Below are positions 43,791 through 53,303 of a stretch of DNA of 64,000 nt, piece after piece (positions within the stretch are counted from its first letter, which is position 1; each line of letters opens with the position of its first letter). The DNA comes from Bacteroidota bacterium (lineage in GTDB: Bacteria > Bacteroidota > Ignavibacteria > Palsa-1295), in NCBI GenBank assembly GCA_018266755.1, contig JAFDZW010000005.1:62001-126000 (forward strand), written 5' to 3'. Made by a program: the position numbers and the translations under genes. The notes beneath the pieces were generated by a model that saw nothing but the letters and a program-made list of their open reading frames with translations, was not told where the DNA came from and did no database searches.

Positions 43791-44696
43791 ATGACCGCTT
43801 TCGTTTTTCCCGGACAAGGATCGCAATACGTCGGCATGGCGAAGGAGTTCGCCGAATCGAACGCAACGGCGAAGTCGATGCTCGAGCAGGCGGACGATCT
43901 GCTCTCGACGCATCTGTCGCGGACAATGCTCGAAGGGCCGGACGATCTGTTAAAGCAAACCGAGTTTACGCAGCCTGCGATTTACCTGCACTCGATGATC
44001 GCACTTCGTTGCGGCGAACCAACCACGACGCCCGCGGCGGTTGCGGGGCATTCGCTCGGCGAGTTCACAGCGCTTACTGCCGCAGGGGCGCTATCGTTTG
44101 ACGACGGCCTGAAACTCGTACGACTTCGCGGAATGCTCATGGCAGAGGCAGGCAAGCGGCAGCCAGGCACGATGGCAGCAATTATCGGTATGGACGAAGC
44201 CGTGTTGCGTACGATGTGCACCGCAGTCGAGTCCGAAACAGGGAACATCGTTCGTCCGGCAAATTTTAATTCGCCCGGTCAGGTTGTCATCAGCGGCTCT
44301 GTCGATGGCGTACGCGAGGCGATGAAGCGCGCGAAGGATGCGGGGATCCGGATCGTGAAGGAATTACCGGTCAGCGGCGCATTTCATTCGCCGTTGATGC
44401 AATATGCTGCCGATGGATTGAAAGAAGCGCTCGAATCGACGGCGATCGGTGCGCCGAACATTCCCGTCTATGCGAATGTGACATCGGAACCGCATGGCGA
44501 CGCTGCGTCGATCCGTATGCGTCTTGTCGAACAGCTTACCGCACCGGTGCTCTGGGAGCAATCAGTACGCAATATGCACAAAGCGGGCATCGTTAATTTT
44601 GTGGAGTACGGGCCGGGCAAGGTATTGCAAGGACTCATCGGACGTACCGTGACGGATGTCATGACATCTGGCGTCGAAAAACCGAACGCCGCATAA
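43791..44696 (+). CDS. fabD: Malonyl-CoA:ACP transacylase
   Basis: Loads malonyl groups onto ACP. 301 residues. FPGQGSQYVGM near the start and the nucleophile elbow GHSLGEF (Ser88) are diagnostic; the later SGAFHSPLM carries the catalytic His. The ATG at 43791 is where the family sequence begins; 16 upstream in-frame codons lie mostly within fabH and are rejected. Confidence 0.95.
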   Translation: MTAFVFPGQGSQYVGMAKEFAESNATAKSMLEQADDLLSTHLSRTMLEGPDDLLKQTEFTQPAIYLHSMIALRCGEPTTTPAAVAGHSLGEFTALTAAGALSFDDGLKLVRLRGMLMAEAGKRQPGTMAAIIGMDEAVLRTMCTAVESETGNIVRPANFNSPGQVVISGSVDGVREAMKRAKDAGIRIVKELPVSGAFHSPLMQYAADGLKEALESTAIGAPNIPVYANVTSEPHGDAASIRMRLVEQLTAPVLWEQSVRNMHKAGIVNFVEYGPGKVLQGLIGRTVTDVMTSGVEKPNAA

Positions 44697-44716
44697 CAAG
44701 TAAGGAGCGATCACGA

Positions 44717-45433
44717 ATGACTGGGACGGACCACCTGGGCGAAGCGGCGGAAATGCACGGAGATATTCCGGCATCGCGTCTTGCCCCGTTCACTATTAAG
44801 GGCTTCAAGGTCGACGAGCTGATCTTCACGCATGGCTTCGTGAAGTATTGCGACATCGACAAATGTGGAGGCGGCTGTTGCCACAGCGGTGTCTACGCCG
44901 ACACGGCCGAGTACGAGACGATCCTTCGTCATAAGAACGAGATCGCCGCGCACATGGACGAGACGCAGGATACAGACCCCGCGCATTGGTTCGATGGCGA
45001 GTGGATCGACGACGCCGATTTTGCCAGCGGACGCGCAACCGGCACGAACGTGCATGATCGTGATGGTGGTATCTCGGGCTTCACCGAAGGATGTGTCATG
45101 CTCGATAAGCGCCATTTCTGTTCGATCCAGGTTGCTGCGGCTGCAAACGGTCTGCATCGTTGGGCATGGAAGCCGACGTATTGCATCCTGTTTCCGATCA
45201 CGGTCGTCGAAGGCGTTATCACCTATGACGACTCGCATTCCGAAGATCTTAATCATTGCGGGCCGACGGGTGCAGGGAATTATGTGCACTCGGTCTTCGA
45301 GTCGATGACCGAAGAAATCAAGTACGTCTTCGGCGAAGAAGGCTACACCCAAATGAACGAGTATTTCCAGGCGAATCGCGCACGCTTCGAGGACGAGCGT
45401 CGCAAGAATTCCATGGTACAGATCTCCTTATGA
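44717..45433 (+). CDS. Cysteine-rich DUF3109/YkgJ-like protein inside the fab cluster
   Basis: 238 residues. A Cys cluster near the N-terminus (Cys45, Cys50, Cys54, Cys55 in CDIDKCGGGCCHSG) and further Cys in EGCVML, HFCSI, TYCILF and NHCGP suggest a metal or iron-sulfur site. The pattern resembles the DUF3109 family, whose biochemistry is unsettled. It sits between fabD and fabG, 20 bp after fabD, and its stop overlaps fabG by 4 bp, so it is expressed with fatty-acid genes. Any role in lipid synthesis is inferred from position only. Confidence 0.65.
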   Translation: MTGTDHLGEAAEMHGDIPASRLAPFTIKGFKVDELIFTHGFVKYCDIDKCGGGCCHSGVYADTAEYETILRHKNEIAAHMDETQDTDPAHWFDGEWIDDADFASGRATGTNVHDRDGGISGFTEGCVMLDKRHFCSIQVAAAANGLHRWAWKPTYCILFPITVVEGVITYDDSHSEDLNHCGPTGAGNYVHSVFESMTEEIKYVFGEEGYTQMNEYFQANRARFEDERRKNSMVQISL

Positions 45434-46182
45434 CCACCATTGACCTAACCGGAAAAAGCGCCATCGTCACTGGTGGCTCGCGAGGCATCGGACGCGGAAT
45501 CGTCCTGGCGCTGGCGGCGGCGGGGGCAGACGTGCTATTTACCTATGCATCGAACGAAGCGGCGGCGAACGACGTCGTCGCCGAGGTTGAGAAGCTCGGC
45601 CGCAAGGCTGTCGCCATCAAAGCCGATGCGGCATCGAGCGAGGATGCAACGAACGTCGTCGACCAAGCGACCAAGCAGTTTGGGAAGATCGATATCCTCG
45701 TCAATAATGCCGGTATTACGAAGGACACCCTGCTGATGCGCATGAGCGAGGCCGACTGGGATTCGGTGATCGATACGAACCTGAAGGGTGTGTTCCTGTT
45801 GACCAAGGCGGCGATCCGGCCGATGATGTCTGCCCGAAGCGGGAGGATTATCACGATATCCAGTGTTGTAGGCCTCACGGGAAATCCGGGTCAGGCAAAT
45901 TATACGGCTTCGAAGGCCGGCGTGATCGGATTCTCGAAGTCGATCGCAAAGGAAGTCGGCTCGCGCGGGATCACGGCAAATGTTGTCGCCCCGGGGTATA
46001 TCGCAACCGACATGACAGGCAAGCTCAGCGAGACGCAGCAAAAGGCAATCATGGATCTCGTGCCCGTCAAGCGGATGGGGACGGTCGAGGATATTGCGAA
46101 TGCCGTGCTCTTTCTTGCGTCGCCGTTGGCCGAGTATATCACCGGCGAGACCATCCGCGTCGATGGCGGCATGGCGATGTAA
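45430..46182 (+). CDS. fabG: 3-oxoacyl-ACP reductase
   Basis: NADPH-dependent reduction in fatty-acid elongation. 250-residue short-chain dehydrogenase: TGGSRGIG cofactor loop at 14-21, NNAG at 102-105, catalytic Ser in ISSVVG, Tyr158 and Lys162 in NYTASKAG, and the ITGETIRVDGGMAM end. Start at the ATGA overlap; a long upstream extension in this frame lies inside the preceding gene. Confidence 0.96.
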   Translation: MTTIDLTGKSAIVTGGSRGIGRGIVLALAAAGADVLFTYASNEAAANDVVAEVEKLGRKAVAIKADAASSEDATNVVDQATKQFGKIDILVNNAGITKDTLLMRMSEADWDSVIDTNLKGVFLLTKAAIRPMMSARSGRIITISSVVGLTGNPGQANYTASKAGVIGFSKSIAKEVGSRGITANVVAPGYIATDMTGKLSETQQKAIMDLVPVKRMGTVEDIANAVLFLASPLAEYITGETIRVDGGMAM

Positions 46183-46250
46183 CGGGGCAGGGAACTCAAA
46201 AAGTGTTATATTTATAGGTTGAATTTTCTACTTTATTCACTAAACCAGTT

Positions 46251-46493
46251 ATGGCAGACACAGCAGCAATCGAGTCAAAGGTACGGGATATCATCGTTGG
46301 CAAGCTTGGCGTTGAGGCCTCGCAGGTAACCACCACCGCATCCTTCACGAAGGATCTCGGTGCGGATTCGCTCGATACCGTTGAGCTCGTCATGGAGTTC
46401 GAAAAGGAGTTCGGCATGCAGATTCCCGACGAGGACGCGGAGAAGATCCAGACCGTCGGCGATGCAGTGACCTACATCTCCGGCAAACAGTAA
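46251..46493 (+). CDS. acpP: Acyl carrier protein
   Basis: 80-residue carrier for growing acyl chains. Phosphopantetheine attaches at Ser40 in [14 protein letters not shown]; the rest is the standard acidic four-helix sequence. An AT-rich 68-bp gap (TGTTATATTTATAGGTTGAATTTT region) precedes it and may hold its own promoter, fitting its need for high expression. Confidence 0.97.
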   Translation: MADTAAIESKVRDIIVGKLGVEASQVTTTASFTKDLGADSLDTVELVMEFEKEFGMQIPDEDAEKIQTVGDAVTYISGKQ

Positions 46494-46556
46494 TTCATTT
46501 TTCCAACAGAAGGTGAGCGCACCGACGATTCGTTGCGCTCGCCTGTGTTTCTACTT

Positions 46557-47810
46557 ATGGCTCACGAATACCGCCGCGTTGTCGTTACCGGAATGGGGGC
46601 AGTGACCCCGATCGGCAACGATCTTGCTTCCTACTGGGATGGCCTGCGCAATGGCCGCTCGGGCGGAGCGACGATCACCCGGTTCGACGCATCCGATTAC
46701 GACACCAAATTCGCCTGCGAAGTCAAGAACTTCGATCCCGTCGAGTACGTCGATCGCAAGCTCGCTCAGCGGATGGATCTCTTTACGCAATTTGGCATGG
46801 CGTCGAGTGTGCAGGCGATCGCCGACTCCGGAGTCGATATGGAGAAGGTCGATCGCGACCGCTTCGGCGTCATCTTCGGCTCGGGCATCGGCGGGATGTG
46901 GGCGTATCAGAAGCAGCAGCAGACGGTATTCGATACCGGCGGACCGCACCGAATTTCGCCGTTCTTCATACCGATGATCATTTCGGATATTTGCGCCGGG
47001 TATATTTCGATGCGGTTCGGCCTCAAAGGACCCAACTACGCAACGACGAGCGCCTGCGCGACGAGCAACCACTCGATCATCGACGCCGTGATGTACATCC
47101 AGCGAGGGCTGGCCGACATGATGGTTGCCGGAGGCACCGAAGCGGGCATCTGCCCGATGGGTGTCGGCGGTTTCAATGCAATGAAGGCGCTTTCGACGCG
47201 CAATGATTCGCCCGAGACGGCGAGCCGTCCGTTCGACCTTACGCGCGACGGGTTCGTCTGCGGCGAGGGATCGGGCAGCCTCATTCTCGAAGATCTTGAA
47301 CATGCGATGAACCGTGGCGCACGCATCTATGCCGAAGTCGCAGGCTTTGGAGCAACGGCAGACGCGCATCACATCACTGCACCGGCGCCGGGCGGGGAGG
47401 GAGCCGTTCGTGCCATGAAAATGGCCCTGCATACCTCGGGCATGTCTCCGAAGGATTTTGATTATGTCAATGTCCACGGTACGTCGACGCCGCTTGGCGA
47501 TATTGCCGAGACCGAAGCGATCAAAACGACATTCGGCGATCATGCGTACAAGCTTGCCGTCAACTCGACAAAGTCGATGACGGGCCATTTGCTTGGGGCG
47601 GCCGGTGCCGTAGAAGCCATTGCAAGCGTTCTGGCCATCCACCACCAGATCGCGCCGCCGACGATCAACCTGCAGACTCCCGATCCGCAGTGCGATCTCG
47701 ATTACATCCCCAATACTGCCCGTCCGATGGAGATTCGCGCTGCGATGAGCAACGGATTCGGATTCGGCGGTCATAATGCCACGATCGCGCTGAAACGGTT
47801 TGAGCAGTAA
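46557..47810 (+). CDS. fabF: 3-oxoacyl-ACP synthase II
   Basis: Elongation condensing enzyme. 417 residues. Catalytic Cys167 in TTSACATSNHSI, first His in VNVHGTSTPLGD, second in KSMTGHLLGAAG, the normal C-H-H set with the conserved Lys. The ATG at 46557 is preferred over an in-frame upstream start because family homology begins at RRVVVTGMG. Its 3' end is close to the rnc start. Confidence 0.96.
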   Translation: MAHEYRRVVVTGMGAVTPIGNDLASYWDGLRNGRSGGATITRFDASDYDTKFACEVKNFDPVEYVDRKLAQRMDLFTQFGMASSVQAIADSGVDMEKVDRDRFGVIFGSGIGGMWAYQKQQQTVFDTGGPHRISPFFIPMIISDICAGYISMRFGLKGPNYATTSACATSNHSIIDAVMYIQRGLADMMVAGGTEAGICPMGVGGFNAMKALSTRNDSPETASRPFDLTRDGFVCGEGSGSLILEDLEHAMNRGARIYAEVAGFGATADAHHITAPAPGGEGAVRAMKMALHTSGMSPKDFDYVNVHGTSTPLGDIAETEAIKTTFGDHAYKLAVNSTKSMTGHLLGAAGAVEAIASVLAIHHQIAPPTINLQTPDPQCDLDYIPNTARPMEIRAAMSNGFGFGGHNATIALKRFEQ

Positions 47811-47847
47811 TCTAACGTTCTTTCGGCATTTCGGGGGAGACGAACCG

Positions 47848-48774
47848 GTGAGTACTCCAGCAGCCGACGGCAGTAGTATCAGTCTTCTTGGCAAGCTCAG
47901 GAAGCGCATCGAATATTATCGCGAACTCGGCGCGAAGCGCCGAGTTCGCCGTGGCGTCGAACCTCCGGGCATTACGCCCAGACGCAGCGACCAAGTCTAT
48001 GTCGCGCCGCCGCCCGAAGTCGCGGGCGTTGCACGAGGGAATCTCTCCGGCGCGGACTTCGAGGAATTAGAGCGTCGCATCGGCCATGTGATCAAGTACC
48101 GCTTGTACTTCATGCAGGCACTCACGCACCGCTCCTACTTGCAGTTCGTTCAACAGCCGGATATGCAATCGAACGAGCGTCTTGAATTCCTCGGCGATGC
48201 CGTACTCGATCTGGTCATCGGTGAATATCTCTACCGAGAGTTTCAGAATCTTCCCGAAGGTGAACTCACGAAACTGCGGTCGCGGTTAGTGAGCGGCACT
48301 GCATTGGCTAAGCATGCCAATGACATCGGTCTCGAAAAATTCATCCTGCTTTCTACCTCCGCACGCCATTCGCTCGATCGGGGCTCGCAGACGCTGCTTG
48401 CCGATGCATACGAGGCGATTATTGCGGCGATCTACCTCGATGGCGGGATGGATGCTGCCCGTGATTTTATCTATCGGCAGATCATCACGCATACGCGCCG
48501 CGACGAGCTGATGCTCAGCGATACGAATTATAAGTCGATGCTCCTTGAGTTCGCCCAGTCGCAGAAACTCGGCGTGCCGCGTTATGTGACGGTCGGGGAA
48601 GAAGGCCCGAACCACGCACGGGTCTTCTCGGTAGAGGTGCTCGTCGGCGGGATGGTTCGCGGCGCCGGACGCGGGCACTCGAAGAAAGAAGCAGAGCAGG
48701 AGGCCGCATTACGCGCACTCGAAGAGTTTGGCGTGCTCACACCGGGTACGACGGATCAAACACCGATGGTCTGA
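47848..48774 (+). CDS. rnc: Ribonuclease III with N-terminal extension
   Basis: Double-stranded-RNA endonuclease for rRNA and mRNA processing. 308 residues from the GTG at 47848, which has GGGGGAG upstream; a TTG at 47800 inside fabF is possible but lacks a site. The catalytic signature NERLEFLGDAVLDLVIGEYLY (about 126-146) and the dsRNA-binding domain (NYKSMLLEFAQ ... GRGHSKKEAEQEAALRALEE) are intact. About 70 residues, rich in Arg and Pro, precede the RNase domain, where most bacterial enzymes have few. rnc after fab genes is a common arrangement. Confidence 0.93.
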   Translation: MSTPAADGSSISLLGKLRKRIEYYRELGAKRRVRRGVEPPGITPRRSDQVYVAPPPEVAGVARGNLSGADFEELERRIGHVIKYRLYFMQALTHRSYLQFVQQPDMQSNERLEFLGDAVLDLVIGEYLYREFQNLPEGELTKLRSRLVSGTALAKHANDIGLEKFILLSTSARHSLDRGSQTLLADAYEAIIAAIYLDGGMDAARDFIYRQIITHTRRDELMLSDTNYKSMLLEFAQSQKLGVPRYVTVGEEGPNHARVFSVEVLVGGMVRGAGRGHSKKEAEQEAALRALEEFGVLTPGTTDQTPMV

Positions 48775-48778
48775 CCGA

Positions 48779-49777
48779 ATGAAGAAGTCTTGGTTGAAGT
48801 ATGTAGTCGCAACGGTCCTCACCGTGGGCGCATTGTTTCTGGCATTTCGAGGGCAGGATTTCGGAGCGCTGCTACAAGTAGCGAGCCATGCAAGCATCCC
48901 TGCGCTGCTTGGCATCGTCGTCTTTCAGCTCATCGCACACTACGTTAGGGCATGGAGGTGGCAATATTTACTTCGCCCACTCAAAGGGAAGGTATCTTCG
49001 TACAACTCTTTCAAAGCAGTTGTTGCGGGGTACGGGCTCAATAATGTAATTCCGCGCGCTGGCGAACTGGTGCGCCCGGCAATGATCGCTCGCTCCGAGC
49101 GTGTCCCGTTCGCCGGAGCACTCGCCACAATCGTCATCGAACGCATTCTCGACGTCATTGCGCTCGGCAGTATTCTCACGCTCACGCTCTTCGTCTATCG
49201 CTCCGAATTCGAACGCGAGTTTCCTGATCTCGCTAGCGCAACAATGCCGCTGATCGCCATTGTCGCGGTCGCTCTGGTAGTGTTCGTTGTGGTAGTAGTG
49301 AATCGGCGGGTGGGTGACTTCGTGTTGCGCCTGATCGACCGATTGCTTCCGGCAAAGATCGCCGGCGTACTCAGTCGGGCATTCAAGACGTTCACGACCG
49401 GCTTGCACGGGCTATCGAAAGAAACCATCTTCCCGATCATCGTCGGGACAGTTGGTGTCTGGCTGTTCTATCTCATTTCAACATTCTCCGGCATCTTCGT
49501 CTTTCCGGGGAGTGGCATCGAAAGCATTGGCATTACGGGTGCACTTGCGTTGCTTGCGCTCACCGGCGTATCGATCACGATCCCAGCGCCTGGCGGCACA
49601 GGAACATACCACTACTTCATCAGCCGTGGCCTCGCAGGCTTCTTCAACACGCCGATGCCCGTCGCCATCGCCTTCGCGACCATCACACATGCCGTGAATT
49701 ACTTGGCCATCACACTCCTCGGTCTGTTTTATATGGTTCGCGCCGGGGTGTCGCTTCGTGCACCTCAGACTGACTAG
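48779..49777 (+). CDS. Flippase-like integral membrane protein (UPF0104 / LPG synthase TM family)
   Basis: 332 residues with about eight helices. Family features: YVRAWRWQYLLRP after the second helix, NNVIPRAGELVRPAMIAR, ATIVIERILDVIAL, and the PAPGGTGTYHYFI segment. This family includes the membrane domain of MprF and AglD-type proteins; proposed roles are lipid flipping or glycolipid handling. Here it lacks a soluble aminoacyl-transfer domain, so it is not a full MprF. Starts four bases after rnc. Confidence 0.8.
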   Translation: MKKSWLKYVVATVLTVGALFLAFRGQDFGALLQVASHASIPALLGIVVFQLIAHYVRAWRWQYLLRPLKGKVSSYNSFKAVVAGYGLNNVIPRAGELVRPAMIARSERVPFAGALATIVIERILDVIALGSILTLTLFVYRSEFEREFPDLASATMPLIAIVAVALVVFVVVVVNRRVGDFVLRLIDRLLPAKIAGVLSRAFKTFTTGLHGLSKETIFPIIVGTVGVWLFYLISTFSGIFVFPGSGIESIGITGALALLALTGVSITIPAPGGTGTYHYFISRGLAGFFNTPMPVAIAFATITHAVNYLAITLLGLFYMVRAGVSLRAPQTD

Positions 49778-49844
49778 CGGACACAGGCACTTCGGAACAG
49801 AGCACTGGACTTCAGCAATTGCAGTCGAGGGCCGGATGCAGAAA

Positions 49845-49878
49845 GGGGATTGAAGTAGGTCTTCAACCCCCCCCCCCC
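49845..49878. terminator. Hairpin plus C12 tract between convergent genes
   Basis: GGGGA-TTGAAG (49845-49855) pairs with CTTCAACCCC (49861-49870) with one bulged A and loop TAGGT; the 3' arm merges into a run of twelve C (49867-49878). It lies between the convergent flippase-like gene and the minus-strand repeat protein, 25 bp beyond the latter's stop. May end transcription on either strand. Confidence 0.5.
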
Positions 49879-49903
49879 TCAGAACTCTCTCTCTAGGTGT
49901 GAA

Positions 49904-52900
49904 TTACGGTCCTACGCGCTGCCAGGCACCAGCCGCAACAACGAACGTTGCTGTTGCGCCTGGATTTATTACTGTTCCAGTTGTTGCGCCTGCGTCCCCA
50001 TTATAGATGTAGAGGATGCGCCCATTATCTCCAGACCCAACAGTGGGCATTGTAACAGCGTTGGCTAGGGTTAAGCCATCGTCTGCAATCCCGATTACCG
50101 ACGAAGTTGTCGGAATCGTGATCGTTGCGCCGGCCGTGACCGTGGCATATGAAAGTGTCGTAATCCCCGCCGTCACGTCAATACCACCGCTGGTTTTGAC
50201 GAGACCAGAGGTATTGACTACGGTTACGCTTCCGTTACCGAGCTGGATCTTGTTGCTTGCATCCACGACCGAATTCGCGCCGATCGCGGTCGCATTACTG
50301 AGGCTGCTTGTACTGGCATCAGAATGATCACCCAAGAAGGTGTTGTTAGATCCAGTGGTATTAGTCTGCCCTGCAACAGTACCAATTGCGGCGTTGTTGG
50401 ACCCCGTGGTGTTGTTCAAGAGAGCGCTGTACCCACTTGCGGTGTTGTTATGACCTGTGTTATCGTAGTAGAGCGCTTCCTCGCCGTCGGCAGTATTGTT
50501 ATCTCCGGTGGTAAAGTTGAGCGAGTAAGTACCGGTAGCAGTATTATAACTTCCCGTACTGCTATAAAGCGCCTGATTGCCGCTGGCAGTATTGTTTACT
50601 CCAACCAAATTAGAATAGAGTGTATTGTGACCGATAGCCGTGTTACCGCCTCCTGTGAGATTGCTGTAGAGCGCGCTCTCACCGCACCCTGTGTTCCCTG
50701 AACCATAGGTATTGTTGTGGAGCACTGCGGACCCGTAAGCCGTATTGTAGTCAGCATCGGCATTATAAAGTGCCTCCCAGCCGCTGGCCGTATTGCTGTG
50801 CCCGGAGGTGTTGCTGTAGAGCGCGGAGTACCCGTTGCTTGTATTGTCGTACCCCGTCGTATTATTCCCGAGTGCTGTCACGCCACTCGCGGTGTTGCTT
50901 TCCCCGGTCGTATTGTTATACATCGCATAGGCACCGCTTGCAGTATTGTCGTGCCCTGTCGTGTTGTTCTGGAGCGAGGATGCCCCTGCGGCGGTGTTGT
51001 TGTAACCGGTCGTATTGGCGTGTAATGCATGTCCGCCGTTTGCGGTGTTATAGCTTCCGCTGGAGTTAGTGAAGAGTGAGTAGGCTCCGGTCGCCGTATT
51101 CTCGTACCCGAACGTTTCGCTCCATAGAGCCATACATCCAGTTGCGGTATTTGCTAGCCCCGTCGTGTTACTATGTAACGACTGGAAACCAGTGGCGGTG
51201 TTGTCGCCCCCAACGGTATTGCTGAATAGAGCGCTCGATCCTAGCGCGGTGTTCTGCTCCCCGGTGGTGTTACTATAAAGTGCTGAATCTCCGAACGCAC
51301 TGCTCTGCGATACATTGCTATTAAAGAGTGCGTATGCTCCCACGGCCGTGCTGAGAGTGGCTGTCGTATTCGCTTGAAGGGCCGCAGTTCCTACGGCAGT
51401 GTTGTTCATGCCGTATGTGTTATTGTAAAGCGCAGCGACACCGATACCTGCATTAAAATGCCCCTTGTTCTCATGAAGTGCATCCGCTCCATCGGCAGTG
51501 TTGTACGTCCCAGTATCACTGTTTGCCATGGCCCCCCAGCCGGACGCAGTATTGCCGACACCGGTGATATTCATTTCTAGCGCGCAAGCTCCTATCCCCG
51601 TATTTTTTGCTGATGCTACTGTTTTCCACAGCGCCCAAAAGCCAACGGCTGTGTTTTCCCACCCTTTAGTATTTGCTTCAAGTGCACCGGAACCACACGC
51701 TGTATTGCGTGCTCCCTCCGGTTCATACTCACCATCGACCAACGTATAGGTACCACCGGTATTTGCATGCAGGGCGTTGAAGCCGATGCCTGTATTATCG
51801 AAGCCGCTATCGTCTACTGACAGAACACCCGACCCGCAGGCTGTATTCTGCACGGAAAAGACGTCGGTACCATGACCGGTGCTTCCACCACCGGTGAGCT
51901 TCTGGAGGGACCCAAAGCCGGTCGCAGTGTTATTGTCTCCTATTGTATTGCTGGTGAGGGCATGAAAACCGCTTGCGACGTTGCCCATACCGGTAGTGTT
52001 CGCTGCCAATGCGCCGGACCCAAGGGCAGTATTACCAGTTCCGGTGCTACTGCTTGTGAGAGCGTGGAATCCCACAGCAGCGTTATCCGAGCCGACAGTG
52101 TTAGCTGAAAGTGAGCCGGATCCAATCGCGGTGTTGCTGCTCCCGATCGTGTTGTTGGTGAGCGCCTGAAACCCACTGGCTGTATTGTCTGATCCTATTG
52201 TGTTTGCGCCAAGCGCCCCAGCGCCAGATGCGGTGTTTTCACTACCCGAAGTATTCGCATTCAGCGCGAGGTTTCCGACTCCGGTGTTATTGGTACCTGT
52301 CATCGACAGATTGCCGGCGTCATTCGCCGCAAAGAAGTTTGTGACTCCGCCAAAACTGTGGATAAACGTATGGTTGGTGTTGGTTTGAAAGATTACACCT
52401 AATCCCGAAGCGGCAGATGTTGGCAGAATGATACCACTTGTTATGCCGCCGACCGGAGCGCCAATTAATATCATCTGCGTCACGCCGAATGCGACCATAT
52501 TGACGTTAGCAGGGTTTGTGTTGTCAGACCCCAAAAGGCCCGCGCCGTAGCCGGCGGCAGTGTTTGCTCCGGTTACCCAACTCACTCCTCCGCCCTGTGG
52601 GGTTGCATTCCCAATACCCGCATAGGAGTTTAGCGAGAGCGTGTTCGTGGCTTCATCGTAGTTGAAGGCCGTATGCTCGCCGTTAACAAGGTTCAACGTT
52701 GACCCTTGTGCTGTGATCGGCTTTCCGTTGACGTTGATCGCACCCACATAGTTGAAGTCGACCTTGTCCTTGGTCACCGATCGATCGGCAACCGAGACGG
52801 CGTATGGCGATCCGGAGAGTCTTGTAAGAGGCTTCATTACTTCTCCGCCGTCGATCTGGACACCGATCCAGAGCGGCTTCGAGAAATCCAGCTCGTTCGG

Positions 52901-53212
52901 TAACGGATATGCACCGCTGCCAAGCAGGACGGTAAAAACACCTCCAGTCAGTTCGTGGCGGTAGGTGCCGCTCCAGACGGGCACGGTTCCACTCGCATCG
53001 GAGTACAGTGTGGTTGTGATCCGATGCTCGCCCGTAAGTGGGGTTCCCGTGCCTGTCGTCACGGAACCCTGATACGAGAGCACCCTCGGATTCACTTCTT
53101 GCTGAGCACGAATCAAAGTGGATTGAGTTGCTATCAACAGCACTGCAAGTAGGCTCAACGCCAAACGGCGGAACGGCCTTGCATGGAACAAGGAATAGAG
53201 TCCTGATTTCAT
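49904..53212 (-). CDS. 1102-residue secreted protein with ~38 seventeen-residue NTAxGxxAL repeats
   Basis: Signal peptide (about residues 1-36, ending LIRAQ). A conserved N-terminal domain (about 40-160: VLSYQGSVTTG, WIGVQIDGGEV, LTRLSGSPYAVSVAD) is followed by a linker and then ~38 tandem 17-residue units of the form xxNTAxGxxALxxNTTG. A C-terminal region resembles tail-fibre proteins (ATAIGANSVVDASNKIQLG). There is no T9SS domain. Such Asn/Gly-rich repeats are known from beta-solenoid adhesins and phage-fibre-like proteins, so a surface filament or adhesin is the best inference. Start at the ATG at 53212, where the signal peptide begins. Long G/C homopolymers lie on both sides of the gene. 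Confidence 0.8.
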   Translation of the reverse strand: MKSGLYSLFHARPFRRLALSLLAVLLIATQSTLIRAQQEVNPRVLSYQGSVTTGTGTPLTGEHRITTTLYSDASGTVPVWSGTYRHELTGGVFTVLLGSGAYPLPNELDFSKPLWIGVQIDGGEVMKPLTRLSGSPYAVSVADRSVTKDKVDFNYVGAINVNGKPITAQGSTLNLVNGEHTAFNYDEATNTLSLNSYAGIGNATPQGGGVSWVTGANTAAGYGAGLLGSDNTNPANVNMVAFGVTQMILIGAPVGGITSGIILPTSAASGLGVIFQTNTNHTFIHSFGGVTNFFAANDAGNLSMTGTNNTGVGNLALNANTSGSENTASGAGALGANTIGSDNTASGFQALTNNTIGSSNTAIGSGSLSANTVGSDNAAVGFHALTSSSTGTGNTALGSGALAANTTGMGNVASGFHALTSNTIGDNNTATGFGSLQKLTGGGSTGHGTDVFSVQNTACGSGVLSVDDSGFDNTGIGFNALHANTGGTYTLVDGEYEPEGARNTACGSGALEANTKGWENTAVGFWALWKTVASAKNTGIGACALEMNITGVGNTASGWGAMANSDTGTYNTADGADALHENKGHFNAGIGVAALYNNTYGMNNTAVGTAALQANTTATLSTAVGAYALFNSNVSQSSAFGDSALYSNTTGEQNTALGSSALFSNTVGGDNTATGFQSLHSNTTGLANTATGCMALWSETFGYENTATGAYSLFTNSSGSYNTANGGHALHANTTGYNNTAAGASSLQNNTTGHDNTASGAYAMYNNTTGESNTASGVTALGNNTTGYDNTSNGYSALYSNTSGHSNTASGWEALYNADADYNTAYGSAVLHNNTYGSGNTGCGESALYSNLTGGGNTAIGHNTLYSNLVGVNNTASGNQALYSSTGSYNTATGTYSLNFTTGDNNTADGEEALYYDNTGHNNTASGYSALLNNTTGSNNAAIGTVAGQTNTTGSNNTFLGDHSDASTSSLSNATAIGANSVVDASNKIQLGNGSVTVVNTSGLVKTSGGIDVTAGITTLSYATVTAGATITIPTTSSVIGIADDGLTLANAVTMPTVGSGDNGRILYIYNGDAGATTGTVINPGATATFVVAAGAWQRVGP

Positions 53213-53277
53213 TGTGGTATGTCTTCTAGTTGAATAAGTTATCACTGGCAGCCCAATGGGTTAAGAAGGCAACTAAT

Positions 53278-53303
53278 GAAAGAAGATGCAAGTAGCTTCT
53301 TTC
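53278..53303. promoter_or_regulatory. Hairpin in the leader region of the repeat-protein gene
   Basis: GAAAGAAG (53278-53285) and CTTCTTTC (53296-53303), perfect 8-bp stem with a 10-nt loop, 66 bp upstream of the repeat-protein start. The 304-bp gap 53213-53516 otherwise holds only the G11 tract and no gene. Could be a terminator for the upstream pseudogene or a 5'-UTR structure. Confidence 0.4.

Noticed and set aside
50016..52169. Series of plus-strand ORFs opposite the 17-residue-repeat protein
   Set aside because: Same cause: periodic antisense of the 51-bp repeat, with no RBS and broken in several frames.
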